This document shows positions 24,580 through 33,953 of a stretch of DNA of 64,000 bases, one piece after another. The DNA is taken from positions 22,359 through 86,358 of the forward strand of contig CAJTVU010000009.1 of assembly GCA_910580235.1 (NCBI GenBank). The letters are read 5' to 3'. The position numbers and the translations under genes are program-made. The notes under the pieces were generated by a model. The model made no database searches and had not been told where the DNA came from. It saw nothing but the letters and a program-made list of their open reading frames with translations. The stretch is from an uncultured Dorea sp. (GTDB lineage: Bacteria > Bacillota > Clostridia > Lachnospirales > Lachnospiraceae). Position 1 is the stretch's first letter. Every line of letters starts with the position of its first letter.

Positions 24580-26181
24580 TTATTCAAACGCCAGCGACAT
24601 AACTGTATTCGTATCTCCGTTCTCTTTGTACTCTATCGTAACCTTCTGCCCTACTTCGCATCTTACTACCTCAATGAAGTCTACGACCGATATATCGAAG
24701 ATCCCCTCTGATCCCTCCAGCATCAAGTAGTAGTGGGACGTCCCGTCGATGACCGCCTGGGCGACCTTCGTAATCTCTCCTTTTATAGTGTAGACCTCTC
24801 TTGTATCTTCTCCTACTTCCTTTACGCCGCTGCTGAACAGAAGCTCCAGGTAATTGTCCTCGCACTGGCTCACATTGTCGCCTATGGCTACGATCTGATA
24901 TTTCTGCACATTTACCATTGCATACTTCTTTACAAGCCCCGCGTCATCTTTAAGCGCGATGAAGTAAGTCGGCTCACCGGAAATGTTAAGGAGAAGCGGG
25001 AATGTGGCCGTGTACTTTAAGTTCTGTACCTGCCCTTCGGCCGACGACATCGCAGAAGATTCCGTAGCGCCTTCCACCGTATAATACTTTGTCTCCATCG
25101 TCCGCTGGTTAGAAAGGACAAATCCTACGTTAGACTGATCTCCGTTTACAGAAGTCACTCCCGTGTACATCCACACATCGTCCTCCAACGCCAGATAATT
25201 ATATCCGTCCGTTGTCTTCAGACAGTCTTTCTGGCTTAATATACTGTTGAAGAAGCCGTGCTTTAAGGTTCCGTAATAGTCGAACAGCTGTACAAGAAGA
25301 TCGGCAGAATATGCCCGGTCGATCCACTCTGGAGCATCCTCCACATTATAGGTCTCCATCTCGCCTGTCACAGCGTTACAGATGACTACCTTGCCGACCG
25401 TCTCGCCTCCGAATAAGCCGATATTGAACTTCTTCACAGGCGCGATCCAGTATGGGATCCCTTCCTCATCAATCTCAAAGCTTAATTCCCCGTAGATATA
25501 TGTCGGGTGGGCAAACCTTAAATGTCGGTAGATATTGCGGTTAAAATGCTCGCTGGTCATATATTTCATACCCTCTTCCAGCTTCACGATCTCCGTATTC
25601 TGGGTCGCCATATTAATCCGTATATAAGCCGGTATGCCCTCAGAGCGGTTCGTAAGCCATTTGATAATGCTGGCGTACCGAAGAGGCGATACCCGGTAAG
25701 GATTATCATTATAGTTAATCTGAGAATAGATAGAATCCGCCTCAAACTGGGAGACCATGTCCACCATGCTCCCCATTTTCCGATCCCCTAAAAGCTCTGC
25801 CGTCCCTCTGTCCAGGATCGGGATCTTGTCAAAGGAAAGCTCCTCCACATCGTCTGCAAAGTTCCCTTCCTCCACTTTCATAAGCTGCTGATACTTCTTC
25901 GCATTGACGATCGGCGAAGAAAGCAAAGAGCCGACGAGATAGACAGCTCCAAGCGCTAATATAACAAATCCAAAGGCTTTCATCCCTCTGTCTTTCGTGA
26001 ACTCACGTCTGTCAATCCTTTTTCTCACAGCATAGACGACCGCAAGGACTACGATAACGAACATAAGCATGAACCATGTGTCCGAAGAGTGGATATTAAT
26101 AGCCGGAAGAGCCATATAATAATAAGCTCCCAGAGCGATCAGCACGATGAGGCCAATGAACAGCTTCCTTTTTGTATTCAT
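24580..26181 (-). CDS. Membrane-anchored protein of unknown function, trk operon
   Basis: A 533-residue protein with three membrane helices in the first 90 residues (about 7-28, 36-52 and 68-88), followed by a large extracytoplasmic region. The last 70 residues (YTIKGEITKVAQAVIDGTSHYY to VTIEYKENG) look like a small OB-type beta barrel. I do not recognise a named family. It follows trkA and trkH with only 15 bases between, so it may be an accessory to potassium uptake; this is inferred from position only. Confidence 0.75.
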   Translation of the reverse strand: MNTKRKLFIGLIVLIALGAYYYMALPAINIHSSDTWFMLMFVIVVLAVVYAVRKRIDRREFTKDRGMKAFGFVILALGAVYLVGSLLSSPIVNAKKYQQLMKVEEGNFADDVEELSFDKIPILDRGTAELLGDRKMGSMVDMVSQFEADSIYSQINYNDNPYRVSPLRYASIIKWLTNRSEGIPAYIRINMATQNTEIVKLEEGMKYMTSEHFNRNIYRHLRFAHPTYIYGELSFEIDEEGIPYWIAPVKKFNIGLFGGETVGKVVICNAVTGEMETYNVEDAPEWIDRAYSADLLVQLFDYYGTLKHGFFNSILSQKDCLKTTDGYNYLALEDDVWMYTGVTSVNGDQSNVGFVLSNQRTMETKYYTVEGATESSAMSSAEGQVQNLKYTATFPLLLNISGEPTYFIALKDDAGLVKKYAMVNVQKYQIVAIGDNVSQCEDNYLELLFSSGVKEVGEDTREVYTIKGEITKVAQAVIDGTSHYYLMLEGSEGIFDISVVDFIEVVRCEVGQKVTIEYKENGDTNTVMSLAFE

Positions 26182-26196
26182 AAATCTTACCCTCCT

Positions 26197-27645
26197 TTAG
26201 AAATTCTTCCTCCATGAAAATGCAGTAAGCAGCATCAGGAACGGGAAGATCTCCAGACGCCCGGCCAACATGTCAAAACAAAATACCAGCTTAGACAGGG
26301 GCGAGAAATCAGCAAAGCTCCCCGTGGGGCCTACCTCTCCGATGCCCGGCCCTATGTTGTTAAGCGTTGCCATAACCGAGCCGAACGTCGTGGCAAAGTC
26401 CTGATTATCTATAGAGACAATGAGGACCGATACTATGGTAATTCCCGCATATGCAAGAAGATATACATAGACCGTCTTCAGTATCTCATTGCTCATCTTC
26501 TTGCCATTTATACGGATAAGGTTCACCGACTGCGGATGCACAAGGCGCTTGATCTCCTGCTTTACCGTCTTAAAGACGATCAGTACTCTGGAGACTTTGA
26601 TCCCTCCTCCTGTCGAAGAGGCGCACGCGCCTACGACCATAAGAAGCATCAGCACGCACTGCGAGAACATGGGCCACAGGACATAATCCGTAGTGGCATA
26701 GCCTGTCGTTGTAATGATCGTCCCCACCTGGAACACCGCGTAGCGGAATGCCGACAGCACGCTGTCATACTGCCCGCTGATGTTCAGCGTAATCACGGCC
26801 GTAGCCGCGGCAATGATCCCCAAATAAGCCCGAAGCTCCTCATTCTTCCAGATTGGCTTCACGCTGCCCATAATAAGAAAGAAATACAAGTTAAAGTTAA
26901 CCCCGAACAATATCATGAACACCGTAATGACGCCGTCGATATACGCACTGTCAAAGTGGCCCACACTGGCCGCGTAATTGGAGAAGCCTCCGGTCCCCGC
27001 CGTACCAAAAGAATGGATCAGGCTGTCAAAAATGCTCATTCCGCCTATTACGAGAAGGATCACCTCGATCACCGTCAGGCCAAAATACATTCCATAGAGT
27101 ATGCGCGCCGTGGACATCGTTTTCGGGACCAGCTTATCTTTCTCCGGCCCAGGCACTTCCGCCCGCATAAGATACATAGAATTCTTCTTATCAAGCGTAG
27201 TAAGCACCATAACGAATACAAGCACTCCCATCCCCCCCACCCAGTGGGTGAAGCTGCGCCAGAATGCCATGCTCTGCGGCAGAGCCTCCACATCTCTTAA
27301 AATGGAGGATCCGGTCGTTGTAAAGCCGGACACGGTCTCGAAAAATGCATCGAGATAATATGGGATGCTCCCGGATATAGTAAAGGGAAGCGCCCCGAAC
27401 ATAGACCAGAGGATCCACGCGCTGGCCACCACGACCATGCCGTCTTTTCCATAAATCTGGGACTTTTCCGGCTTCTTAAGCCCGAAAAGGACATAGATAA
27501 GCGCTACTATGACCGCCACTCCGGCAAATGACAGGGCTTCTTCCACCTCTCCGTAGAGAAGACCCACAAACGCCGGGACAAGCAGAAGAAGCGCCTCCAC
27601 CCCGAGCATCTTGGCTAAAATATAACGTATCATCTTCACATTCAT
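26197..27645 (-). CDS. trkH: Trk potassium uptake system, membrane subunit
   Basis: A 482-residue channel-type transporter with four pore repeats. The selectivity loops can be seen as TTGSSI, TAGTGGFS, TTTGYATTDY and NNIGPGIGEVG, each centred on a glycine. ACASSTGGGIKVSRVLI is the intracellular gate region. It moves K+ under control of the cytoplasmic TrkA ring encoded 17 bases upstream. It is complete at its usual length. Confidence 0.95.
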   Translation of the reverse strand: MNVKMIRYILAKMLGVEALLLLVPAFVGLLYGEVEEALSFAGVAVIVALIYVLFGLKKPEKSQIYGKDGMVVVASAWILWSMFGALPFTISGSIPYYLDAFFETVSGFTTTGSSILRDVEALPQSMAFWRSFTHWVGGMGVLVFVMVLTTLDKKNSMYLMRAEVPGPEKDKLVPKTMSTARILYGMYFGLTVIEVILLVIGGMSIFDSLIHSFGTAGTGGFSNYAASVGHFDSAYIDGVITVFMILFGVNFNLYFFLIMGSVKPIWKNEELRAYLGIIAAATAVITLNISGQYDSVLSAFRYAVFQVGTIITTTGYATTDYVLWPMFSQCVLMLLMVVGACASSTGGGIKVSRVLIVFKTVKQEIKRLVHPQSVNLIRINGKKMSNEILKTVYVYLLAYAGITIVSVLIVSIDNQDFATTFGSVMATLNNIGPGIGEVGPTGSFADFSPLSKLVFCFDMLAGRLEIFPFLMLLTAFSWRKNF

Positions 27646-27662
27646 GACTTTGTCTCTGGCTC

Positions 27663-29021
27663 CTATGCAAGTATATCTCTCAAATCTTTAATCGCATGTT
27701 CTTTCGTAACCACGATCACGCTGTCTCCCACCTCGAAGTGATCGTCTCCGTTCGGGATGATCACCTGCCTCTTTCTTCCGATGCATGCAATAAGATTGTT
27801 CGGCTTCGTCGGCAGATCTTTCAGCGGGATGCCTACAAACTCGCACTCTTTCTTAATAATGTACTCCTGCGCCTCTATCCTGCCGTTCACAAGACGGTAC
27901 ATCGTCTCGATATTGGCGCTGCTATAAGAATTCATCCTTGCTTTTACATAGCTTGAGATAGCGTCCGCCGCGGCGCTCTTCGCAGAGACAGTAATGTCAA
28001 TGCCAAGAGCCTCTACCATCTGGGCGCGGCTGTCTTCATTTACTTTAGCGATGACCTTATCCACATTTTGCGTCTTGGCGAACAGAGACATAATAATATT
28101 TTCTTCGTCCATTCCTGTGATAGCGACAAATGCGTCTGCCTCGCGGATCCCCTCCTCCAGAAGCAGCTCCTGGTCTGTCGCGTCTCCATGGATGACCGTA
28201 ACCTTCGGAAGCAATTCACAGAGCGTCTCACAGCGCTCCTTGTTCTTCTCTATGATCTTCACCTGCATACCTGCCTGAAGGAGCTGGCTCGTAAGATAAA
28301 AGGCTAAATATCCGCCGCCGCATATCATTACGTTCTTAATCCGGGTACTTCTGCGCCCCAATGATTTAAAAAATGACTTCAAGTCCTGGTGAGCCGCTGC
28401 GATATGCAGCTTATCCCCCGCCATCAGTACAAAATCTCCATCCGGGATGTGGACTTCATTCCCCCTCTTTACAGCGCACACAAGGATCTTAATCTGGAAT
28501 TTCCGATAGATCTCTGCCAGAGACAGATTCGCGATAGACGTCCCTGCCTCGACGGGGAACTCTACCAGCTCCACCCTCCCTTTCATAAACGTCTCTACCT
28601 TATTGGCTTCTGGAAACAACAGGATCTTGGCCACTTCATTGGCCGCCGCCGACTCTGGGTTCACTGCCATGCTAAAATGCAGCTCCTCTCTTAAAAGATC
28701 GATCTGCCTGTAATAGAGAGGGCTTCGGAGCCTGACAATGGTGTGCTTCGCTCCCAGCTTCCGCGCGATAAGACAGCTTAGCATGTTCATCTCATCTGTG
28801 GACGTACACGCGATCACAAGGTCTGAATTCGGCACATCCGCCTGCCTCTGCACTTCTACATCAGCGCCGTTCCCCGTAATGCAGAAAATATCCAGCTGGT
28901 TCAGGGCTGACTGCATCTTCCCCTCATTCTGGTCGATCAGTACGACGTCATAGTCCTCTTCTGACAAACGGGTCGTCAGCTTATGGCCCACCTTACCGTC
29001 TCCTATAATTACAATCTTCAT
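27663..29021 (-). CDS. trkA: Trk system potassium uptake regulator
   Basis: A 452-residue cytoplasmic protein with two tandem RCK modules. The first begins MKIVIIGDGKVGHKLTTRL, a Rossmann nucleotide-binding loop; the second begins NVMICGGGYLAFYLTSQL near residue 228. Each is followed by a TrkA_C domain (the last ends EVGDSVIVVTKEH). It binds NAD(H) or ATP and gates TrkH. It is the first gene of trkA-trkH-membrane protein. Confidence 0.95.
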   Translation of the reverse strand: MKIVIIGDGKVGHKLTTRLSEEDYDVVLIDQNEGKMQSALNQLDIFCITGNGADVEVQRQADVPNSDLVIACTSTDEMNMLSCLIARKLGAKHTIVRLRSPLYYRQIDLLREELHFSMAVNPESAAANEVAKILLFPEANKVETFMKGRVELVEFPVEAGTSIANLSLAEIYRKFQIKILVCAVKRGNEVHIPDGDFVLMAGDKLHIAAAHQDLKSFFKSLGRRSTRIKNVMICGGGYLAFYLTSQLLQAGMQVKIIEKNKERCETLCELLPKVTVIHGDATDQELLLEEGIREADAFVAITGMDEENIIMSLFAKTQNVDKVIAKVNEDSRAQMVEALGIDITVSAKSAAADAISSYVKARMNSYSSANIETMYRLVNGRIEAQEYIIKKECEFVGIPLKDLPTKPNNLIACIGRKRQVIIPNGDDHFEVGDSVIVVTKEHAIKDLRDILA

Positions 29022-29160
29022 CTCTCATACCTCATCATGTCAACGTACCGCCGCCTGACAAGAGCACATATGGCCGGAAAAGGCCGTGCGCGTCTTTACG
29101 AAGCAACGCTATCATCTAGTATAATACATAATAAAGGAATTATAGCACCTTTGCCACAAG

Positions 29161-29185
29161 AAAAAAAGCCCTAAACGGGCTTTTC
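29161..29185 (-). terminator. Terminator of the EF-G-like gene
   Basis: On the minus strand GAAAAGCCC, a five-base loop, then GGGCTTTTTTT, about 35 bases after the stop codon. Confidence 0.85.
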
Positions 29186-29217
29186 TTCCATCTCTCTCCA
29201 TTCCTTACTGTTCCTTA

Positions 29218-31293
29218 TTATTCCTCAGCAGCCTTCTTTGCGATCTCTGCTTCCTGTACGTCAGACGGCGCCTGCTCATAGCGGGCGAACTCGTATTCGT
29301 AAGTCCCTCTTCCTCCTGTCATAGAACGCAGCGTCGTGCAATATCCAAACATCCCTGTCATTGGGACATCCGCCTCAATGACCTGATTGCCTCCTGATGT
29401 CGGGTTCATGCCAAGTACCCGGCCGCGGCGTTTATTCAGATCTCCCATAACGTCTCCTGTATAATCGTCCGGAACTGTCACCTTCACGGAAGCGATCGGC
29501 TCAAGAAGGATCGGGCCTGCCTCCATAAATCCTTTCTTAAAGGCCTGTATCGTCGCAGTTTTGAACGCCATCTCAGAAGAGTCTACCGGATGATAAGAAC
29601 CGTCGTAGAGGACAGCCTTTACGCCCACTACAGGATATCCGGCCAAAGGCCCTTTCAGGACAGAATCCTGCAATCCTTTCTCGACCGCCGGGAAGTAGTT
29701 CTTCGGAACCGCTCCTCCCACTACTTCTTCTTCGAACACATACGGCGTCTCCATATCGCCGGACGGCTCAAAGCGCATCTTAACATGGCCGTACTGCCCG
29801 TGGCCTCCGGACTGTTTCTTGTACTTCGTATCTACATCCGATTTCTTCTTGATCGTCTCCCTGAATGCAACGCGAGGAGTCTCTAAGAGGACATCGCATT
29901 TATATCTCTCCAAAAGCTTGCTTACGATAATCTCCAGATGCTGATCTCCCATACCGTAGATGAGCGTCTGACGGTTCTCGCTGTCATTTACAGACTTGAT
30001 CGTCACATCTTCTGCCATCATCCTCTGGAGCGCCTGGGATATCTTGTCCTCATCTCCCTTATTCTTTGCTGAATATTTCATATATGTATATGGCTTGGAG
30101 TATTCTGTCCTCCCGAACATGATCGGCGTTGCCTTTGTGGACAGCGTATCGCCCGTCTTCGTGCCAGTAAGCTTCGCGATCGCCCCGATGTCTCCTGCGA
30201 ACAGCTCGCTCACTTCAATTGGCTTATTCCCGACCATCGTGTAGATCTTGCCAAGCTTCTCGTCTGCTTCGGTATCAGGATTGTAAAGCACGTCCTCTCC
30301 CTTCAGCACGCCGGAGCATACCTTTACAAACGAATATTTACCGATGAACGGATCTACCATCGTCTTGAATACGTAGGCAGATTTTGCCTTCGCAAAATCA
30401 TAGTTCGCTTCATAAATCTCGTTCGTCTTGCGGTTGAAGCCCGCGCATTCTCTCCAGTCCGGGCTTGGGAAGAATCTTACGATATCGGACAAGAGGTTGG
30501 CGACTCCCTGCGCCTGTATATTGGAGCCCATAGCCACTGGGACGATGCTCCCTGCCATAACTTCTGTACGCATGGCTGCCCGGATCTCTTCTACAGAGAA
30601 TTCATCTCCTTCAAAGTACCGATCCATGAACTCCTCGCTCGTCTCAGCGACCGCTTCCAACAGCTTCTCTCGGTACATCTCAAGATTCTCCTTACAGTAT
30701 TCCGGAATCTCGCACTCCTCTCTCTTCCCGATCTCCGTGTAGCGCCTTCCGGCATTTTTAATAATATTGACATATCCTACCAGCTTCTCATTCTCGCGGA
30801 TCGGCTGGAAATGCGGCGCGATCACTTTCCCGTATTTTTCAGTCAATGTCTCCACGACCTGGCGGAAGCTGGCGTCGTCTACGTCCATCTCTGTCACATA
30901 CACCATTCTCGGCAGATTGTACTTGTCGCACAGCTCCCACGCCTTCTCCGTCCCAACTTCCACTCCCGCTTTCCCGGATACGACAATAACTGCCGCGTCC
31001 GCCGCGCTGACCGCCTCTTCCACTTCTCCTACAAAGTCGAAATACCCCGGCGTGTCAAGAATGTTGATCTTCGCCTTCTCCCACTCGATCGGGATCAGCG
31101 CCGTGCTAATTGAAAATCCTCGTTTCTGCTCCTCTTTATCAAAATCGCTGATCGTATTCTTGTCGGCCACTTTGCCCATACGATTGGTTGCTCCTGATAC
31201 GTAAGACATAGCCTCTGCAAGACTTGTCTTACCACATCCACCATGTCCTAAAAGAACGACGTTCCTGATCTCATCCGTTCTGTAAACCTTCAT
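29218..31293 (-). CDS. Elongation factor G-like GTPase with altered G motifs
   Basis: A 691-residue protein with all EF-G domains in order: GTPase, domain II, III, IV and V (ending EFARYEQAPSDVQEAEIAKK). The P-loop is GHGGCGKTS. In G3 the catalytic His of DTPGHVDF is replaced by Tyr (DTPGYFDF). In G4 the guanine-specificity motif NKxD reads TEMD. Domain IV contains SGGHGQYGHVK. It is thus a paralogue of the main translocase, not fusA itself. Such paralogues in Firmicutes have poorly known roles in ribosome rescue, recycling or stress. It is transcribed alone. Confidence 0.88.
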   Translation of the reverse strand: MKVYRTDEIRNVVLLGHGGCGKTSLAEAMSYVSGATNRMGKVADKNTISDFDKEEQKRGFSISTALIPIEWEKAKINILDTPGYFDFVGEVEEAVSAADAAVIVVSGKAGVEVGTEKAWELCDKYNLPRMVYVTEMDVDDASFRQVVETLTEKYGKVIAPHFQPIRENEKLVGYVNIIKNAGRRYTEIGKREECEIPEYCKENLEMYREKLLEAVAETSEEFMDRYFEGDEFSVEEIRAAMRTEVMAGSIVPVAMGSNIQAQGVANLLSDIVRFFPSPDWRECAGFNRKTNEIYEANYDFAKAKSAYVFKTMVDPFIGKYSFVKVCSGVLKGEDVLYNPDTEADEKLGKIYTMVGNKPIEVSELFAGDIGAIAKLTGTKTGDTLSTKATPIMFGRTEYSKPYTYMKYSAKNKGDEDKISQALQRMMAEDVTIKSVNDSENRQTLIYGMGDQHLEIIVSKLLERYKCDVLLETPRVAFRETIKKKSDVDTKYKKQSGGHGQYGHVKMRFEPSGDMETPYVFEEEVVGGAVPKNYFPAVEKGLQDSVLKGPLAGYPVVGVKAVLYDGSYHPVDSSEMAFKTATIQAFKKGFMEAGPILLEPIASVKVTVPDDYTGDVMGDLNKRRGRVLGMNPTSGGNQVIEADVPMTGMFGYCTTLRSMTGGRGTYEYEFARYEQAPSDVQEAEIAKKAAEE

Positions 31294-31333
31294 AATTCGC
31301 TGCCTCCTTGCATTAGTAAAATCTCATGTGTAC

Positions 31334-31362
31334 ATTGTACTAAAAAAACAAGCTTATTACAA
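31334..31362 (-). promoter_or_regulatory. Promoter of the EF-G-like gene
   Basis: On the minus strand TTGTAA and TACAAT are 17 bases apart, about 40 bases before the start codon. Confidence 0.65.
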
Positions 31363-31416
31363 CTCCTTTGTGCATTTTTTATATTTGCATTTATCCTCTC
31401 TTTAAGGTAAAATTAA

Positions 31417-31454
31417 TTGGGGACGGGGTAAAATTAATTTTACCCCGTCCCCAA
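31417..31454. repeat. GGGGAC palindrome, copy 2
   Basis: A 38-bp perfect-looking inverted repeat (arm TTGGGGACGGGGTAAAATT) in the divergent gap between the EF-G-like gene and tyrA. It ends only five bases before the tyrA ribosome site AAGGAG, so a hairpin here could affect tyrA expression. Confidence 0.85.
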
Positions 31455-31471
31455 TTAAGGAGATTTTCATT

Positions 31472-32569
31472 ATGACAAAACATAAGATCGGCTTTATCGG
31501 CCTGGGGCTTATAGGCGGCTCTATCGCGAAGGCGGTCCGCCGTTACTACCCCGATTATGAAATTATTGCCTACGATAAGAACAGAGAGGCTCTGGCTCTG
31601 GCCACGAAAGAAGAAGTGGCTGACGTGGCTGTGACGGCCATTGACGCGAATTTCCACGGCTGCGATTACATTTTCCTGTGCGCGCCTGTGTCTTACAATA
31701 CTGCATATTTGAGCCAGATAAAGGAATTCCTCCACGACGGCTGCATCCTGACTGACGTAGGAAGCGTGAAGACAAATATACATCTGGAAGCAGAGAACCT
31801 TGGAATAGAAGAGTTCTTCATCGGAGGGCACCCGATGGCCGGCGCGGAAAAGAGCGGCTACCGGAATTCCAAGGCTATGCTTCTGGAAAATGCTTACTAT
31901 ATCCTCACTCCTTCCTCCAAAGTACCGGCGGCAAAGATAGAGGAATACCAAAAGTTCATCGAAAGCCTCAAAGCGCTTCCGATGCTGCTTAGCTATCGGG
32001 AACATGACTATGTGACGGGAGCCATCAGCCATCTGCCCCACATCATTGCCTCTACTCTCGTGAATTTTGTCCGGGACGCAGATACGCCGGAAGAGCTGAT
32101 GAAGCATCTGGCTGCGGGAGGCTTTAAAGATATCACCCGGATCGCCTCCTCATCCCCGGTCATGTGGGAGCATATATGTCTTCAGAACAGAGAGAATATA
32201 TCCGATATCCTGGAGGCGTACATTGACATGCTGACAAAGATGAAGGGATTCATTGATGGCTCCAGGGAGCAGGAGCTGTACCGCTGGTTCGATTCCGGGC
32301 GGAATTACCGCAATTCTATCCCCGACGCCTCGGCAGGGCCCATCAAGAAAGCGTACGTCATCTACTGCGACATTATCGACGAAGCGGGCGGGATCGCCGC
32401 CATTGCTACGATTCTGGCATCGAATGGCATCAACTTAAAGAATATTGGCATCATCCATAACAGAGAATTTGAAGAAGGGGTTCTGCGTATCGAGTTCTAC
32501 GACGAGGCTTCCTCGCGGAAAGCCGCGGGATTATTGCAGAAGTTCAGGTATATTGTCTATGAGCGCTAG
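31472..32569 (+). CDS. tyrA: Prephenate dehydrogenase
   Basis: A 365-residue enzyme of tyrosine synthesis, oxidising prephenate to 4-hydroxyphenylpyruvate with NAD. It has the dinucleotide loop IGFIGLGLIGGSIAKA, GSVKTNI, GGHPMAGAEKSG and the helical domain with HLPHIIAS. The last 75 residues form an ACT-type domain (YCDIIDEAGGIAAIATILASNGINLKNIGI), expected to bind an amino acid effector such as tyrosine. It overlaps aroA by 11 bases, forming a shikimate-branch pair. Confidence 0.95.
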   Translation: MTKHKIGFIGLGLIGGSIAKAVRRYYPDYEIIAYDKNREALALATKEEVADVAVTAIDANFHGCDYIFLCAPVSYNTAYLSQIKEFLHDGCILTDVGSVKTNIHLEAENLGIEEFFIGGHPMAGAEKSGYRNSKAMLLENAYYILTPSSKVPAAKIEEYQKFIESLKALPMLLSYREHDYVTGAISHLPHIIASTLVNFVRDADTPEELMKHLAAGGFKDITRIASSSPVMWEHICLQNRENISDILEAYIDMLTKMKGFIDGSREQELYRWFDSGRNYRNSIPDASAGPIKKAYVIYCDIIDEAGGIAAIATILASNGINLKNIGIIHNREFEEGVLRIEFYDEASSRKAAGLLQKFRYIVYER

Positions 32570-33866
32570 ATCTATTACAAAGAAAAACAGCTTGCGAGGT
32601 GAGATTACCGTACCGGGAGACAAATCTATCTCCCATCGGTCTGTCATGTTTGGCGCTATCGCCCGGGGCACGACGGAGATTACCAATTTCCTTGAGGGCG
32701 CGGACTGTCTCTCCACCATCAGCTGTTTCCGCAATATGGGCGTCGCCATTGAGAAAAAAGGCGACCGTTTCCTCGTCAGAGGAAACGGCATGCAGGGGCT
32801 GGCCGCGCCTTCCGGGACTTTAGACGTGGGGAACAGTGGTACGACTACAAGACTGATGGCCGGGATCTTGGCCGGGCAGGGCTTTACATCCGTCCTCTCC
32901 GGCGACAGCTCCCTGAACTCCCGCCCTATGGGACGCATCATCACACCGCTATCCTCCATGGGCGCCAATATCACAAGCATAAATGAAAATGGCTGCGCGC
33001 CTTTACGCATCTGCCCGGGCACGCTTCACGGGATTTCTTATGAATCCCCGGTAGCTTCTGCACAAGTGAAGTCCGCCATCTTGCTGGCTGGGCTTTATGC
33101 AGACGGAAATACTTCCGTGACCGAGCCTTCCCTTTCCCGAGACCACACGGAGCGGATGTTACAAAGCTTCGGCGCAAGCCTTTCCACCACTTTCCATTCT
33201 GACGGCCGCGCCACCACTGAGATCTCCCCTTGCGAAGAACTCTATGGGCAGCAGATACTTGTGCCGGGAGATATCTCTTCCGCCGCCTATTTTATTGCCG
33301 CAGGCGCACTTGTACCTGGATCTGAGCTTCTCATCCGAAATGTGGGCGTCAATGCGACCCGGGCCGGATTTCTAACTATATGTGAAAATATGGGAGCCGA
33401 CGTCACCCTCCTCAACAGATCTGCAGAAGGGGGCGAGCCTCGTGCAGACATCCTCGTCCGCGCGTCTGGATTAAAAGGAACAGTTATTGAGGGCGATATT
33501 ATCCCGACCCTTATAGACGAAATCCCGATCCTGGCCGTTATGGCTGCCTGTGCGGAAGGCACGACCGTCATAAAAGACGCCGCCGAGCTGAAAGTCAAAG
33601 AGACGGACCGCATCGATACCATAACCGAAGGGCTGCGCGCCATGGGCGCGTCTGTCACGCCTACCGAAGACGGTATGATTATCAAGGGCGCCGGAAATCC
33701 AGACAAAAACTATGCGCCTCTCCACGGGGCACATATCAACAGCCACTCAGACCACCGCATCGCTATGGCATTCGCAGTGGCCGGCCTCGTAGCCGACGGC
33801 GAGACCGTCATTCAAGATAGCCAATGCGTAGAAATATCCTATCCCGCATTCTTCGAAACGTTATAA
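32559..33866 (+). CDS. aroA: 3-phosphoshikimate 1-carboxyvinyltransferase (EPSP synthase)
   Basis: A 435-residue enzyme that joins PEP and shikimate-3-phosphate. I start it at the ATG at 32559, which overlaps the end of tyrA and gives MSARSITKKNSLRGEITVPGDKSISHR. The signature loops are present: GDKSISHRSVMFGA, DVGNSGTTTRL, SLNSRPMGR (with Arg), LKVKETDRI and SHSDHRIAM. The active-site Lys, Arg and Asp residues are therefore kept. The residue before the NSGTTTR loop fits class II enzymes only loosely; glyphosate behaviour cannot be told. Confidence 0.96.
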   Translation: MSARSITKKNSLRGEITVPGDKSISHRSVMFGAIARGTTEITNFLEGADCLSTISCFRNMGVAIEKKGDRFLVRGNGMQGLAAPSGTLDVGNSGTTTRLMAGILAGQGFTSVLSGDSSLNSRPMGRIITPLSSMGANITSINENGCAPLRICPGTLHGISYESPVASAQVKSAILLAGLYADGNTSVTEPSLSRDHTERMLQSFGASLSTTFHSDGRATTEISPCEELYGQQILVPGDISSAAYFIAAGALVPGSELLIRNVGVNATRAGFLTICENMGADVTLLNRSAEGGEPRADILVRASGLKGTVIEGDIIPTLIDEIPILAVMAACAEGTTVIKDAAELKVKETDRIDTITEGLRAMGASVTPTEDGMIIKGAGNPDKNYAPLHGAHINSHSDHRIAMAFAVAGLVADGETVIQDSQCVEISYPAFFETL

Positions 33867-33907
33867 ATGGGGACGTACGCTTTTCGCAAAAGCGTACGTC
33901 CCCATTT
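33865..33907. repeat. GGGGAC palindrome variant at the aroA end
   Basis: A 43-bp inverted repeat with arm AAATGGGGACGTACGCTTTT. The outer GGGGAC/GTCCCC is shared with the other copies but the core differs. It overlaps the aroA stop codon and can serve as its terminator. Beyond it, two more GTGTCCC-type motifs appear at 33918-33951. Confidence 0.8.
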
Positions 33908-33953
33908 AAGTTTTCGGGTGTCCCTTTCTGGCTTTGGGGGTGTCCCCACTTTG

